44,663 bases of DNA, taken from Deinococcus sp. Arct2-2 (GTDB taxonomy: Bacteria > Deinococcota > Deinococci > Deinococcales > Deinococcaceae). Positions 17,522 to 25,902 of this stretch are shown one piece after another. Location: assembly GCF_004801315.1 (NCBI RefSeq), contig NZ_SSNW01000048.1, positions 1-44,663 of the forward strand, written 5' to 3'. The notes beneath the pieces were generated by a model. The model ran no database searches and was not told the DNA's origin. It was given only the letters and a program-made list of their open reading frames with translations. The stretch's first letter is position 1. The number at the start of each line of letters is the position of its first letter. The translations under genes and the position numbers were made by a program.

Positions 17522-17992
17522 TTACGCTTTGCTTGCGCCCGTATCCAGTGCCCGCATCCATGTCGTTCCGCCGGGGCGCTCGCTTTTGGCTTTGTAGGCC
17601 TGAATTTGCGGCGCGTTGGGCAAGTCGCCCATCACCACAGCCAGCGGCACCTGCGTAAACCCGAAGGTGCCCCAGTCGCCGCCCTTGCTGAACATGTAGA
17701 TGGCCCGGTCTCCGCGTCCCTGTGCGTATTCCACAGCACTCATGACCAAGCGCCTGCCCAGCCCGCCGCCCCGCGCTGTGGGCAAAATGGCCGCTCCACG
17801 CAGCAAGGAGGCCGTGTCGCCGTGTTCCAGCCCGATGGCTCCCACTGGCTGCCCGCCGCGCTCCGCAACCCAGTAGGTAGTTCCTTCGGCCAGCGCCGCT
17901 TCGGTACTCAGGCCCGCTTCTTCCATCACGCGCACGATGGTGTCTTTGTCTTGGGCATTGGCGAGACGAATTTGAACAGATGAGTCGGTCAT
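17522..17992 (-). CDS. GNAT family N-acetyltransferase (156 aa)
   Basis: A single GNAT domain spans the protein. Motif A is ILPTARGGGLGRRLV, and IGLEHGDTASLLRG is shared closely with the GNAT half of the neighbouring HIT-GNAT protein (IGLEHGQGVSLIRS). The C-terminal YMFSKGGDWGTFGF matches YLFSQEAGDYWQRFGF there, so the two are tandem duplicates. The acceptor substrate cannot be read from sequence. GGAGG stands ~8 nt before the ATG. The 153-bp upstream gap contains a LacI-type palindrome, suggesting a separate promoter. Confidence 0.85.
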   Translation of the reverse strand: MTDSSVQIRLANAQDKDTIVRVMEEAGLSTEAALAEGTTYWVAERGGQPVGAIGLEHGDTASLLRGAAILPTARGGGLGRRLVMSAVEYAQGRGDRAIYMFSKGGDWGTFGFTQVPLAVVMGDLPNAPQIQAYKAKSERPGGTTWMRALDTGASKA

Positions 17993-18099
17993 GGTGAATG
18001 CCTCCAGTTAGGGGAATGAACGGTGCGGCGGGGAAGCTTGCAAGGGCGTCCGGGTCGCTTGGGTTTTGCGTGGCGACAGCATAGCGCACTGCGCCGATT

Positions 18100-18113
18100 T
18101 GGGAACGCTCCCA
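18100..18113. promoter_or_regulatory. LacI-family-type palindrome TGGGAACGCTCCCA
   Basis: The minus-strand sequence TGGGAGCGTTCCCA is a palindrome with the central CG step typical of LacI-family operators and differs by one base from the actinobacterial CebR site (TGGGAGCGCTCCCA). It lies ~110 bp upstream of the 156-aa GNAT start. TATGCT, a possible -10, follows ~20 nt downstream. The regulator is unknown. Confidence 0.4.
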
Positions 18114-18145
18114 TGTGCGAACAAGACTTAGATTCACGTGCTGTG

Positions 18146-19222
18146 TCACTGCCCCGCGTTCTCCTGCTGCACGAGTTCTAGTTTCCATGCCTGTTCTTCA
18201 TGAATCCAGCCCCGGCACAGGCCGCTCTTAACCTGCGGCGCGTCACTCAGGGCTGCCGACAACTCATTGCCGCTGGTTGGCACAAAGCCGAAGCGCTGCC
18301 AATAATCGCCCGCCTCCTGACTGAACAGATAGACCGTATGGTCGCCGCGCAAACTGGCCTGCGTGAGTGCGCTGCGAACGAGGGCGCGGCCCAAGCCCTG
18401 AGAACGCGAGTCGGGCAGCACGGCAGTGGAGCGGATCAGGGACACGCCCTGCCCATGCTCCAGGCCGATGCAGCCGCCGGGAACGCCGTTCAGGTCGGCA
18501 ATCCAGTAGGTGCTGCCTTCGGGTGTGAGGCTGGACGTATGCATACCGCAGCGGGTCAGCAACTCCAGAATCACGGGAAAATCGGCGGGGAGGGCTTCAC
18601 GCAACTTCACATGCTGCTGGGTCAGGGGAAGAACGGCGGGAATGGTGGTCAGTTCAGTGGCAGTCATGGGCACTCCTTCAGGGGCAGATTCAGAGATGGG
18701 CGCGAGTTCGGCGGGGGCGGATGCTTCAGCCAACTGTCGTCGTCGCTCCTGCTCCTGTGCTTGGCTGCTCGCCACTTGCCGGAAAAACCAGCGCAGGCCC
18801 ACGCCCGCCGCTGTATCGGTAGTCCAACGAGGAATGACGTGCAGGTGTACGTGTGGGATGTGTTGCCCGCCCGCTGGGTTCACGTTCCAGCCGACTGTGT
18901 AGCCGTCCGGTTGTACGGTGGCGTCAAGGTGCGCCTTCAGGTCGGCCAACAGTGCGTGGGTAGCAGCGGCTTCAGCGGGTGTCAGGTCAAACACGGTGGC
19001 ACAGGGGCGTTTGGTCACGATCAGGCCGGAATAGGGCAGGCCGTCCGTATAACGGCTGTCATACGTGTACACGCACAGGTCATTTTCCAGCATGACTTCA
19101 CCACGCTCAAACTCGGCACGGTTCAGCAACAGATTCTCTGCCGGATTCGCCAAATGGTGCGCCCATTCCTGCTGCCGCTTGCCTAGCAACGTGCCGTCCA
19201 GCCTGACCGTGACATCCATCAT
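18146..19222 (-). CDS. HIT-GNAT fusion protein (358 aa)
   Basis: The N-terminal ~150 residues are a HIT-family nucleotide-binding domain: NPAENLLLNRAEFERGEV, the phrase WNVNPAGGQHIPH, and the triad HVHLHVIPRW. A low-complexity linker (AEASAPAELAPISESAPEG) leads into a GNAT domain with TAVLPDSRSQGLGRALV as the acetyl-CoA loop. No stop codon separates the halves. The start ATG at 19222 overlaps the argH stop by one base (TGATG); the next codon is also ATG. Inside the linker a strong Shine-Dalgarno (GAAGGAG) precedes an in-frame ATG at 18667, so a free 173-aa GNAT could also be made. The HIT half resembles FHIT/galT-like nucleotidyl hydrolases. Substrates are unknown. Confidence 0.85.
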   Translation of the reverse strand: MMDVTVRLDGTLLGKRQQEWAHHLANPAENLLLNRAEFERGEVMLENDLCVYTYDSRYTDGLPYSGLIVTKRPCATVFDLTPAEAAATHALLADLKAHLDATVQPDGYTVGWNVNPAGGQHIPHVHLHVIPRWTTDTAAGVGLRWFFRQVASSQAQEQERRRQLAEASAPAELAPISESAPEGVPMTATELTTIPAVLPLTQQHVKLREALPADFPVILELLTRCGMHTSSLTPEGSTYWIADLNGVPGGCIGLEHGQGVSLIRSTAVLPDSRSQGLGRALVRSALTQASLRGDHTVYLFSQEAGDYWQRFGFVPTSGNELSAALSDAPQVKSGLCRGWIHEEQAWKLELVQQENAGQ

Positions 19223-20622
19223 CAGCCTTCTAGCTTCTTCTTGGCATCGGCTACCGCTTCCCGCACCCGCTCTGGGGCAGTGCCGCCGTAGCTGGCGCGA
19301 TTTTTCACGCTTTCCTCTACGGTCAGGTTTTGGGCCACTTCGGCGTTCAGGAGCGGGTGGGCGGCCTTCAGTTCGGTGTCGGTCAGTTCCCACAATTGGC
19401 GGTTAGAGCGGGAAGCGATGCCCACCAATCCGCCCACCACCTCATGCGCCTCGCGGAAGGGGACGCCTTGCCGGGCCAAGTAGTCGGCCACATCGGTTGC
19501 CGTGCTGTAGCCCCGTGCCGCTGCCGCTTTGGTTTGTTCGGCGTGCCACACGGTCTTGGGCATCATATCGGCATACAGGCGCAGCACGATGCTGAGGGTG
19601 TCATAGCTATCGAAGACGCCCTCTTTGTCTTCCTGCAAATCTTTGTTGTAGGCCAGTGGCGTGCCCTTCACCACCGTCAGCAGGCCCATCAGGTTGCCGA
19701 ACACGCGCCCCGCCTTGCCGCGTGCCAATTCGGACACGTCCGGATTTTTCTTTTGGGGCATGATGCTGGAGCCTGTGGTGTGCGAATCGGGCAGGGTGAT
19801 AAAGCCGAATTCAAAGGTGGAATACAAGATCAATTCTTCCGACAGGCGTGACAAATGGGCGCTGAGAATGGCACAGGCGCTCAGGAATTCCAGCGCAAAA
19901 TCTCGGCTGCCCACGCCGTCTAGGGAATTGGCGGTGGGACGGGCAAAACCGAGGGCGGCGGCGGTAGCGTGACGGTCTATGGGCCAAGGCGTGCCTGCCA
20001 GTGCCGAACTGCCCAGCGGGGATTCGTCCATGCGCTCGGCGGCGTCGCGCAAACGGCCTTCATCGCGCTCCAGCATGGCGACGTAGGCCATGAACCAGTG
20101 CGCCAGAAAAATCGGTTGGGCCACCTGCAAATGCGTGTATCCCGGCAAAATTACCCTAGCTTGCAGGTGCTTGTCGGCCTCGGCCAGCATCACGGCCCGC
20201 AGCGCCCGCGTTTTGTCGGCCAAATCCAGCGCCGCTTCTTTGGTAAACAGCCGGAAATCCACCGCCACCTGATCGTTGCGGCTGCGGGCCGTGTGCAGCT
20301 TGCCCGCCACCGGGCCAATTCGGTCACGCAGCGCGGCTTCCACGTTCATATGCACGTCTTCGCGGTCTAGTCGCCATTCAAAGGTTCCGGCGCGAATGTC
20401 AGCCAACACGTCGTTCAGGCCGTCTGTAATCTGCGCGACTTCGGTAGCGTCCAGAATGCCCACGCTGCCCAGCATCGCCACATGCGCCAAACTGCCGCGA
20501 ATATCCTGCTCGGCTAGCCTCTGGTCGAAGCCAACGGAAGCATTGAACAGTTCCACGAGGCCATCGGTGGCTTCGGCAAAACGGCCACCCCAGAGCTTTT
20601 TAGGTTGGGTTGTCTTGGTCAT
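19222..20622 (-). CDS. argH: Argininosuccinate lyase
   Basis: ArgH cleaves argininosuccinate to arginine and fumarate, the last step of arginine synthesis. The 466-aa length is usual. The fumarase/aspartase superfamily signature GSSIMPQKKNPD lies at 284-295, with the catalytic Ser in the flexible loop. TARSRNDQVA (111-120) and GYTHLQVAQP (161-170) are the conserved C1 and C2 regions. The start overlaps the preceding GNAT by ATGA and only a weak AGAGG precedes it, so it depends on coupling. It is co-transcribed with argG through DinB and two GNAT genes. Confidence 0.97.
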   Translation of the reverse strand: MTKTTQPKKLWGGRFAEATDGLVELFNASVGFDQRLAEQDIRGSLAHVAMLGSVGILDATEVAQITDGLNDVLADIRAGTFEWRLDREDVHMNVEAALRDRIGPVAGKLHTARSRNDQVAVDFRLFTKEAALDLADKTRALRAVMLAEADKHLQARVILPGYTHLQVAQPIFLAHWFMAYVAMLERDEGRLRDAAERMDESPLGSSALAGTPWPIDRHATAAALGFARPTANSLDGVGSRDFALEFLSACAILSAHLSRLSEELILYSTFEFGFITLPDSHTTGSSIMPQKKNPDVSELARGKAGRVFGNLMGLLTVVKGTPLAYNKDLQEDKEGVFDSYDTLSIVLRLYADMMPKTVWHAEQTKAAAARGYSTATDVADYLARQGVPFREAHEVVGGLVGIASRSNRQLWELTDTELKAAHPLLNAEVAQNLTVEESVKNRASYGGTAPERVREAVADAKKKLEG

Positions 20623-21110
20623 AAAAAAACCTCTGTTGTTGTGGAAATAACGGGCTTCACCAGCACCACTGGCGCAGGACTCTGCGGGCTGGCGTGGGCA
20701 TACACTGCCGCCGAATCCTGCCTATATCCCAGCCGTTCGTAGAAAGGGATGACTTCTAAATTGAATTGCGAAACGGCCAACAGCACGCGCTCAAACCCCT
20801 GCTCTGTCGCCAACTCTTCCACCGCCCCTACCAGCGCCGCGCCGACGCCCTGACCCCGTGCGTCCGGCAAGGTGGCGAGTTTATTCAGCGTCAGCGTGTG
20901 CGAACCATCGGGGCGAAAGCCGACGCAGCCCACCGCTTCCGCGCCTGCCCAAGCCAAGAACCCGCCCGCGCCGACGCCGAACAAGGAACGTTCCAAGTCG
21001 GCAACGGTGGTGCGGCTCCAACTAGAGCGGGAATCCATGCCCGCCGCCATCATCACGGTATGAAACGTGGGCAATTCGGCGCGGGTGACGGGGCGCAGGC
21101 TGTAAGTCAT
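20619..21110 (-). CDS. GNAT family N-acetyltransferase (163 aa)
   Basis: A full GNAT fold is visible: LRPVTRAELPTFHTVM at the N-terminus, the acetyl-CoA motif LATLPDARGQGVGAALV, and the C-terminal FYERLGYRQDS. It overlaps both neighbours by 4 nt (ATGA), upstream with another GNAT and downstream with argH, so it is an integral part of the argG-argH operon. The acceptor is unknown; amino-acid or protein N-termini are common acceptors in this superfamily. Confidence 0.88.
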   Translation of the reverse strand: MTYSLRPVTRAELPTFHTVMMAAGMDSRSSWSRTTVADLERSLFGVGAGGFLAWAGAEAVGCVGFRPDGSHTLTLNKLATLPDARGQGVGAALVGAVEELATEQGFERVLLAVSQFNLEVIPFYERLGYRQDSAAVYAHASPQSPAPVVLVKPVISTTTEVFL

Positions 21111-21577
21111 GGCAAGACCAATTCCATTTCAGAGTTAGACCGGAAGCCCAGCCGTTCATAGATCGGGCGTCCGGCTTCGCTGGCGTGCAGGGAGACGACA
21201 TGCACACCGCGCAGGGCGCACTCCGCCAGCATTTCTTCTATTAAAAACTGGGCCAATCCTTTGCCCCGGTGCGGCGGCTGCACGTACACATTCAGGATGT
21301 AGGCCCGCGTCTGCTCGGTGGTGTCTGGATTGGGCGGCCAGTCTCGCCACAGCAGTCCTGCTCCGGCCACCACTTCGCCCTCTGATTCCACCAAGAACCC
21401 TTCGTACAAGCCCGTTTGCAGCATGCGCCGATGCCAACCCAGCGCGGCAGTATGCACTTGCTGAAGCTTGTGGGGGTCTTTGCCCATATCTACAAACATG
21501 GCGTCGCGCTGGGTCTGAATCAGCGGCGCGTCGGCAGGCGTGGCCCGGCGCAGGGTATACCCGGCAGGCAACCTCAT
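21107..21577 (-). CDS. GNAT family N-acetyltransferase (156 aa)
   Basis: The start is the ATG at 21577, which overlaps the DinB stop by ATGA; an upstream start would run far into the DinB gene in another frame. The motifs are YTLRRATPADAPLIQTQRD, the acetyl-CoA loop VQPPHRGKGLAQFLI, and IYERLGFRSNSEMEL at the C-terminus. This last phrase is typical of GNATs acting on small amines or amino acids, but the substrate is not defined. It is the third gene of the argG operon. Confidence 0.88.
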   Translation of the reverse strand: MRLPAGYTLRRATPADAPLIQTQRDAMFVDMGKDPHKLQQVHTAALGWHRRMLQTGLYEGFLVESEGEVVAGAGLLWRDWPPNPDTTEQTRAYILNVYVQPPHRGKGLAQFLIEEMLAECALRGVHVVSLHASEAGRPIYERLGFRSNSEMELVLP

Positions 21578-22011
21578 GCGCCCGTGCGCTCCCAAATCTG
21601 GTTCAGATGATGCATCTGATGGGCCACGTAATCCTCGGCCAGAAAACCCAGCGTGACGGCCTCTCCCCCACCCACACGCACGGTACGGGCCAGCGCAGGC
21701 GGCGGCAGGTGCGCGATGATGTGCGCCAACTGGAGTTGATAAGCCGCCCACAGCGACACCAGATCGGCCCAAGCCCGCGCCCCATACGCGCCCGCCGCTA
21801 CCCAGTCGTTCTGGGCGTAACCGGGCAATTCTAGGCCGTCCCGCACGCTGGCCCGAACAAAACGGGCATGGTTATTCACGCCGCTGTCGATCAGGTGGCC
21901 CAACACTTCTTTTGCGCTCCACACGTCAGGCGCGGCTTTTGCGCTGGCCTGCGCGTCGGTCAGGGCTTGCAGACGGGGCAGGGTGTGGGCCACCAGATCA
22001 GTCAGCGTCAT
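21574..22011 (-). CDS. DinB/YfiT-like four-helix-bundle protein (145 aa)
   Basis: The sequence has the DinB superfamily pattern: KEVLGHLIDSGVNNHARF with the first His, and HQMHHLNQIWE with the C-terminal His pair, which together form the usual metal site. DinB proteins include thiol-dependent transferases and damage-induced proteins; the family is greatly expanded in Deinococcus. The ATG lies 4 nt beyond the argG stop, with AAGGA inside the argG 3' end as ribosome-binding site. The job in an arginine operon is unknown. Confidence 0.82.
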   Translation of the reverse strand: MTLTDLVAHTLPRLQALTDAQASAKAAPDVWSAKEVLGHLIDSGVNNHARFVRASVRDGLELPGYAQNDWVAAGAYGARAWADLVSLWAAYQLQLAHIIAHLPPPALARTVRVGGGEAVTLGFLAEDYVAHQMHHLNQIWERTGA

Positions 22012-22015
22012 GCGG

Positions 22016-23245
<1,230 letters not shown>

Positions 23246-23306
23246 GGCTTATTGTCTCCGGTTTGGGGCAAGGCGGGGGCGAGGTTGTTGGGGCGGGCAG
23301 CACACA

Positions 23307-23359
23307 AAGCCCCGGCGCAAGGCGTCCGGCCAATCCTAAATTCAGGAAGGCCGGGGCTT
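23307..23359 (-). promoter_or_regulatory. Candidate attenuator hairpin of argG
   Basis: On the minus strand AAGCCCCGGC (23359-23350) can pair perfectly with GCCGGGGCTT (23316-23307), which is followed by TGTGTG. A middle segment GGCCGG (23331-23326) can instead pair with CCGGCC of the first arm. The two structures exclude each other, as in transcription attenuators. The T-run is short, so termination strength is uncertain. Confidence 0.6.
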
Positions 23360-23385
23360 CAGCGTCGGGGGGAAAGGGAGGTCAT
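23359..23385 (-). CDS. argG leader peptide with tandem Arg codons (MTSLSPRR)
   Basis: ATG at 23385 opens an 8-codon frame ending CGA-CGC-TGA. The two Arg codons directly precede the stop, and the stop overlaps the first arm of the attenuator hairpin. Ribosome stalling at these codons when Arg-tRNA is scarce would cover that arm and prevent the long hairpin. No Shine-Dalgarno is visible. This is the classical layout of ribosome-mediated attenuation, in front of an arginine gene. Confidence 0.55.
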   Translation of the reverse strand: MTSLSPRR

Positions 23386-23395
23386 AGCGTATGGT

Positions 23396-23421
23396 TATGC
23401 GCTTTTAACGCATAGGTATGC
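23396..23421. promoter_or_regulatory. ArgR-like palindromic operator of argG
   Basis: TATGCG-N7-CGCATA (23396-23414) is a perfect inverted repeat with an A/T-rich centre. It overlaps a second one, GCATA-GG-TATGC (23410-23421). Size and symmetry resemble ARG boxes. It covers the predicted transcription start, just downstream of the -10 box, a position suited to repression. Confidence 0.5.
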
Positions 23422-23423
23422 AG

Positions 23424-23452
23424 AGCGTAGCAGGCGTGGGGGTGGGGGTCAA
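23424..23452 (-). promoter_or_regulatory. argG promoter
   Basis: On the minus strand TTGACC (23452-23447) and TACGCT (23429-23424) are separated by exactly 17 nt. The preceding gene's terminator ends just upstream, at 23475. Confidence 0.6.
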
Positions 23453-23474
23453 GCCGAACGCTGGGGCAAAACTG

Positions 23475-23497
23475 AAAAAGACCGCACGGGGCGGCCT
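23475..23497 (-). terminator. Terminator of the 162-aa barrel gene
   Basis: On the minus strand AGGCCGC-CCCGT-GCGGTCT is followed by TTTT, ending ~45 nt after the stop codon at 23519. It separates this gene from the argG promoter. Confidence 0.75.
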
Positions 23498-23518
23498 CTT
23501 CGGGAAAGAAGAACTGGC

Positions 23519-24007
23519 TTAGCGGAGCTTGTAGTTTGCACCGAAGCGGACGCCGAAGCCGAGGCCGATATGTGCGCCGCCGCCGCCCAAGATCACGGTG
23601 GGGCCAGCCGAAGCTTCTGCAAAGGCGCTCCACTGATCGGTGAATGCGTGGTTTGCACCGCCCAACACGTTGGGGGAAAGCGAGAACACCGCTGCCGACG
23701 AGCTGCCCGTCGTAGCGAATACGGTGCCCAAGCCCAAGCCGCCGCCGTAGTAGGGCTGGAATGCGCCGGTTGTGGCTGGAGCGGTGTGGCGCAAGTAAGA
23801 CACGTCGCCAGACAGGGCGATGACGCCGCCCGAACCGAACAGGCCAACGAGGGGCAAGCCCACGCCTACACGGTAAGAATCGGTGGCGTTGATGTCTTTT
23901 TCGTACTGGCCGCCGACCAGAAAGAAACCGACTTTTTCAGCCGCAGTGGCGGTAGAGACAGCCGACAGAGCGGCGAGGATAGACAAGCCCAGAAGCGTTT
24001 TATTCAC
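23519..24007 (-). CDS. Small exported beta-barrel-like protein (162 aa), paralogue A
   Basis: A GTG start gives a signal peptide (MNKTLLGLSILAALSAVSTATA). The mature part is Gly/Ala/Phe-rich with alternating strands and phrases such as LSGDVSYL, PYYGGGLGLG, FAEASAGP and GFGVRFGANYKL. It aligns by eye with the next gene upstream (GDVAYL, PYYGLGLGA, FVEGSAGP, GFGARIGLNYQL), so the two are tandem paralogues. Length and pattern suit an eight-stranded outer-membrane barrel. No function can be assigned. There is no clear Shine-Dalgarno; TACAGT lies 5 nt before the GTG. Confidence 0.75.
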   Translation of the reverse strand: MNKTLLGLSILAALSAVSTATAAEKVGFFLVGGQYEKDINATDSYRVGVGLPLVGLFGSGGVIALSGDVSYLRHTAPATTGAFQPYYGGGLGLGTVFATTGSSSAAVFSLSPNVLGGANHAFTDQWSAFAEASAGPTVILGGGGAHIGLGFGVRFGANYKLR

Positions 24008-24096
24008 CCCAGCACTGTAGCGGTCTTCATGAAGAAGGTGAGGAAGAGTTGCCCAGATGGAGTGTTAAGTTGTCTAGATACAGCGACATGACCTAA

Positions 24097-24128
24097 ACAA
24101 AAAACCGCCCCACATGCAGCAGGGCGGC
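24097..24128 (-). terminator. Terminator of barrel paralogue B
   Basis: GCCGCCC pairs with GGGCGGT around a 10-nt loop and is followed by a T-rich tail on the minus strand, 18 nt after the stop at 24146. Confidence 0.8.
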
Positions 24129-24145
24129 TAATTCAGAACTTGAAC

Positions 24146-24616
24146 TTAAGGCAGTTGGTAGTTCAGGCCGATGCGTGCGCCGAAGCCGAAACCGATGCCC
24201 GTGCCGGCGCTGGAAATGCGGACGCTGGGGCCAGCCGAGCCTTCCACGAAGACCGAGATGGGATCTGCCACTTGAAACTTGAGGCCGAGAATGCCGTTGG
24301 GGTACACGGTCACGCCGGTGGGGTTGCCCAACGAAACGTATGCGCCGAGGCCGAGGCCGTAGTAGGGGCTGAGGCCGCCCAAATCCTGACCGGTGATGTC
24401 GTTCAGGTAAGCCACGTCGCCGCCGAGGGCCAGTGCGCCGCCACGGAACAGGTTAATAGCGTCGAGGTTCAGACCGTACCGGACAGCCGAAGCCGCGTCA
24501 AGGTCGTTCTGGAGGTGAACCGTCAGGCCTGTGCCGATAGAGCCACCAACGTAAGTGGCAGCCGAAGCAGAGGAAGCGGCAGCGAGTAATGCAAGTCCGA
24601 TCAGAGCCTTCTTCAT
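24146..24616 (-). CDS. Small exported beta-barrel-like protein (156 aa), paralogue B
   Basis: I chose the ATG at 24616, which gives MKKALIGLALLAAASSASA as a signal peptide; an upstream start would bury it 27 residues in. The mature domain shares the strand pattern and C-terminal GFGARIGLNYQLP with paralogue A. It ends without a Phe/Trp BAM signal of proteobacterial type. TACACT lies 7 nt before the ATG and no Shine-Dalgarno is present, indicating a leaderless mRNA. Its own terminator follows, so it is expressed separately from paralogue A. Confidence 0.78.
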   Translation of the reverse strand: MKKALIGLALLAAASSASAATYVGGSIGTGLTVHLQNDLDAASAVRYGLNLDAINLFRGGALALGGDVAYLNDITGQDLGGLSPYYGLGLGAYVSLGNPTGVTVYPNGILGLKFQVADPISVFVEGSAGPSVRISSAGTGIGFGFGARIGLNYQLP

Positions 24617-24629
24617 AAACGCAAGTGTA
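24617..24629 (-). promoter_or_regulatory. -10 box (TACACT) for leaderless barrel gene B
   Basis: TACACT lies 7 nt before the ATG on the minus strand. The -35 region is poor (TTTCAC at 17 nt). Confidence 0.4.
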
Positions 24630-24693
24630 ACGTTGCTCGCCATCGTGTGAAAGCCGGGAACCTTTACAAAGTCTGTACCTTTTGGCGACAAGT

Positions 24694-25824
24694 TCAAGCT
24701 GGGGTCTGCACTGCGTACTGGCTCAGGCTGTCTAGCGCCCGCTCTATTTCAGGTTGGGATTTGCAGAAGGCGAAGCGCAATAAGCCCTCTGGCGCAGCGT
24801 GTTGGGCATAAAAAGCCGCGCCGGGAATGACGGCCACACCTGCTTCTTTTACTAAGGTTTGGGCCGTCCAGTGGGGATGGCGAGCGGTAAGAAAATACGT
24901 GCCACTGGGCAAAAACACGGTGGCCCCCAACTCGCGCAGACCCGACGCCAACAGGTTCATGCGCCCGCCGTAGCCCGCCCGCAGCCCCGCATAAAACCCA
25001 GATTCGCGGGCCACCGGAAGTGCCGCTGCCACCGCCACTTGAAACGGCGTGGGCGCACAAAAAGACCCGTTCTGGCGAATGGCCGCCAGCATAGGCGCAA
25101 GCCCCGGCGGGCAGGCGATCCAGCCCACGCGCCAGCCGGTAGCCTCTAGGCGTTTGCCTGCGCTGCCCACCGTGAACGTGCGTTCGGGGGCCAACGTTCG
25201 AAAAGATGTGGGCTTGTCTCCGAAATAGAGTTCGTCGTACACCTCGTCGCTGATGATCCAGAGATCGTGGGCGCGGGCGAGAGCCACCAATTCGGCACAC
25301 TCGGCGGGGCTAAAGACTGTGCCAGTGGGATTGAAGGGGCTGTTGAGCAAGATTGCCCGCGTCTGGGGCGTCACGGCGGCTTTGAGGGCGTCCATGTCCA
25401 GCGTCCAGCCAGAAACGTCGTCTAGGCGCATGGGCACGGTTACAGGTCTGGCCCCCGACAACCGCGCTTGAGGCAGATACACGTCGAACACAGGCTCCAG
25501 CATCATCACCTCATCACCCGCCCCATACAGCGACAGGGCCAGCACATTCAGCGCCTCCGTCGCGCCCGATGTGACCACCACATCTGCGCCGTCTACACCC
25601 AAATCTGCGCCAATCGCGTCGCGCAAGATGGGCAGACCTGCCGGGGGCGCGTACTGATCCCAGCGCCCCAGCGCACCCCGCGCCGCATCCAGCAAGAAGG
25701 CCGGGGGCGGGTCGGACGGGAATCCCTGCCCCAAGTTCACCGCGCCGTGTTGCAGGGCGAGGCGGCTCATCTGGGAAAAAATACTTTCCGAAGAAGCGCG
25801 GGCGCGGGGCAAGAGTTCGGGCAT
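24694..25824 (-). CDS. PLP-dependent aminotransferase, class I/II (kynurenine/methionine aminotransferase-like)
   Basis: The 376-aa protein has the fold-type I aminotransferase landmarks: NLGQGFPSDPPP near residue 30, VVVTSGATEALN (PLP phosphate loop), NSPFNPTGTVF (Asn), ISDEVYDELYF (Asp and Tyr), SAGKRLEATGWRVGW with the Schiff-base Lys, and the C-terminal LRFAFCK with the substrate-carboxylate Arg. The GQGFP and GSAGK phrases point to the kynurenine-oxoglutarate/glutamine transaminase K/YbdL group rather than aspartate aminotransferase. The likely reaction is transamination of a hydrophobic or sulphur amino acid with a 2-oxo acid. It ends ~80 bp before barrel gene B. Confidence 0.9.
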   Translation of the reverse strand: MPELLPRARASSESIFSQMSRLALQHGAVNLGQGFPSDPPPAFLLDAARGALGRWDQYAPPAGLPILRDAIGADLGVDGADVVVTSGATEALNVLALSLYGAGDEVMMLEPVFDVYLPQARLSGARPVTVPMRLDDVSGWTLDMDALKAAVTPQTRAILLNSPFNPTGTVFSPAECAELVALARAHDLWIISDEVYDELYFGDKPTSFRTLAPERTFTVGSAGKRLEATGWRVGWIACPPGLAPMLAAIRQNGSFCAPTPFQVAVAAALPVARESGFYAGLRAGYGGRMNLLASGLRELGATVFLPSGTYFLTARHPHWTAQTLVKEAGVAVIPGAAFYAQHAAPEGLLRFAFCKSQPEIERALDSLSQYAVQTPA

Positions 25825-25902
25825 AGGTGCAGTCTGGGCGTAAGCGGAGCGGCGGCGGGCGGGGTGGTTCAGACAAGGGGGGGATTGGAGGGAGAGATTA
25901 CG

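Noticed and set aside
23999..24031. 8-codon ORF (MKTATVLG) ending over the GTG start of barrel gene A, and the palindrome TCTTCATGAAGA
   Set aside because: No ribosome-binding site and no meaningful codon bias; a chance overlap is more likely.
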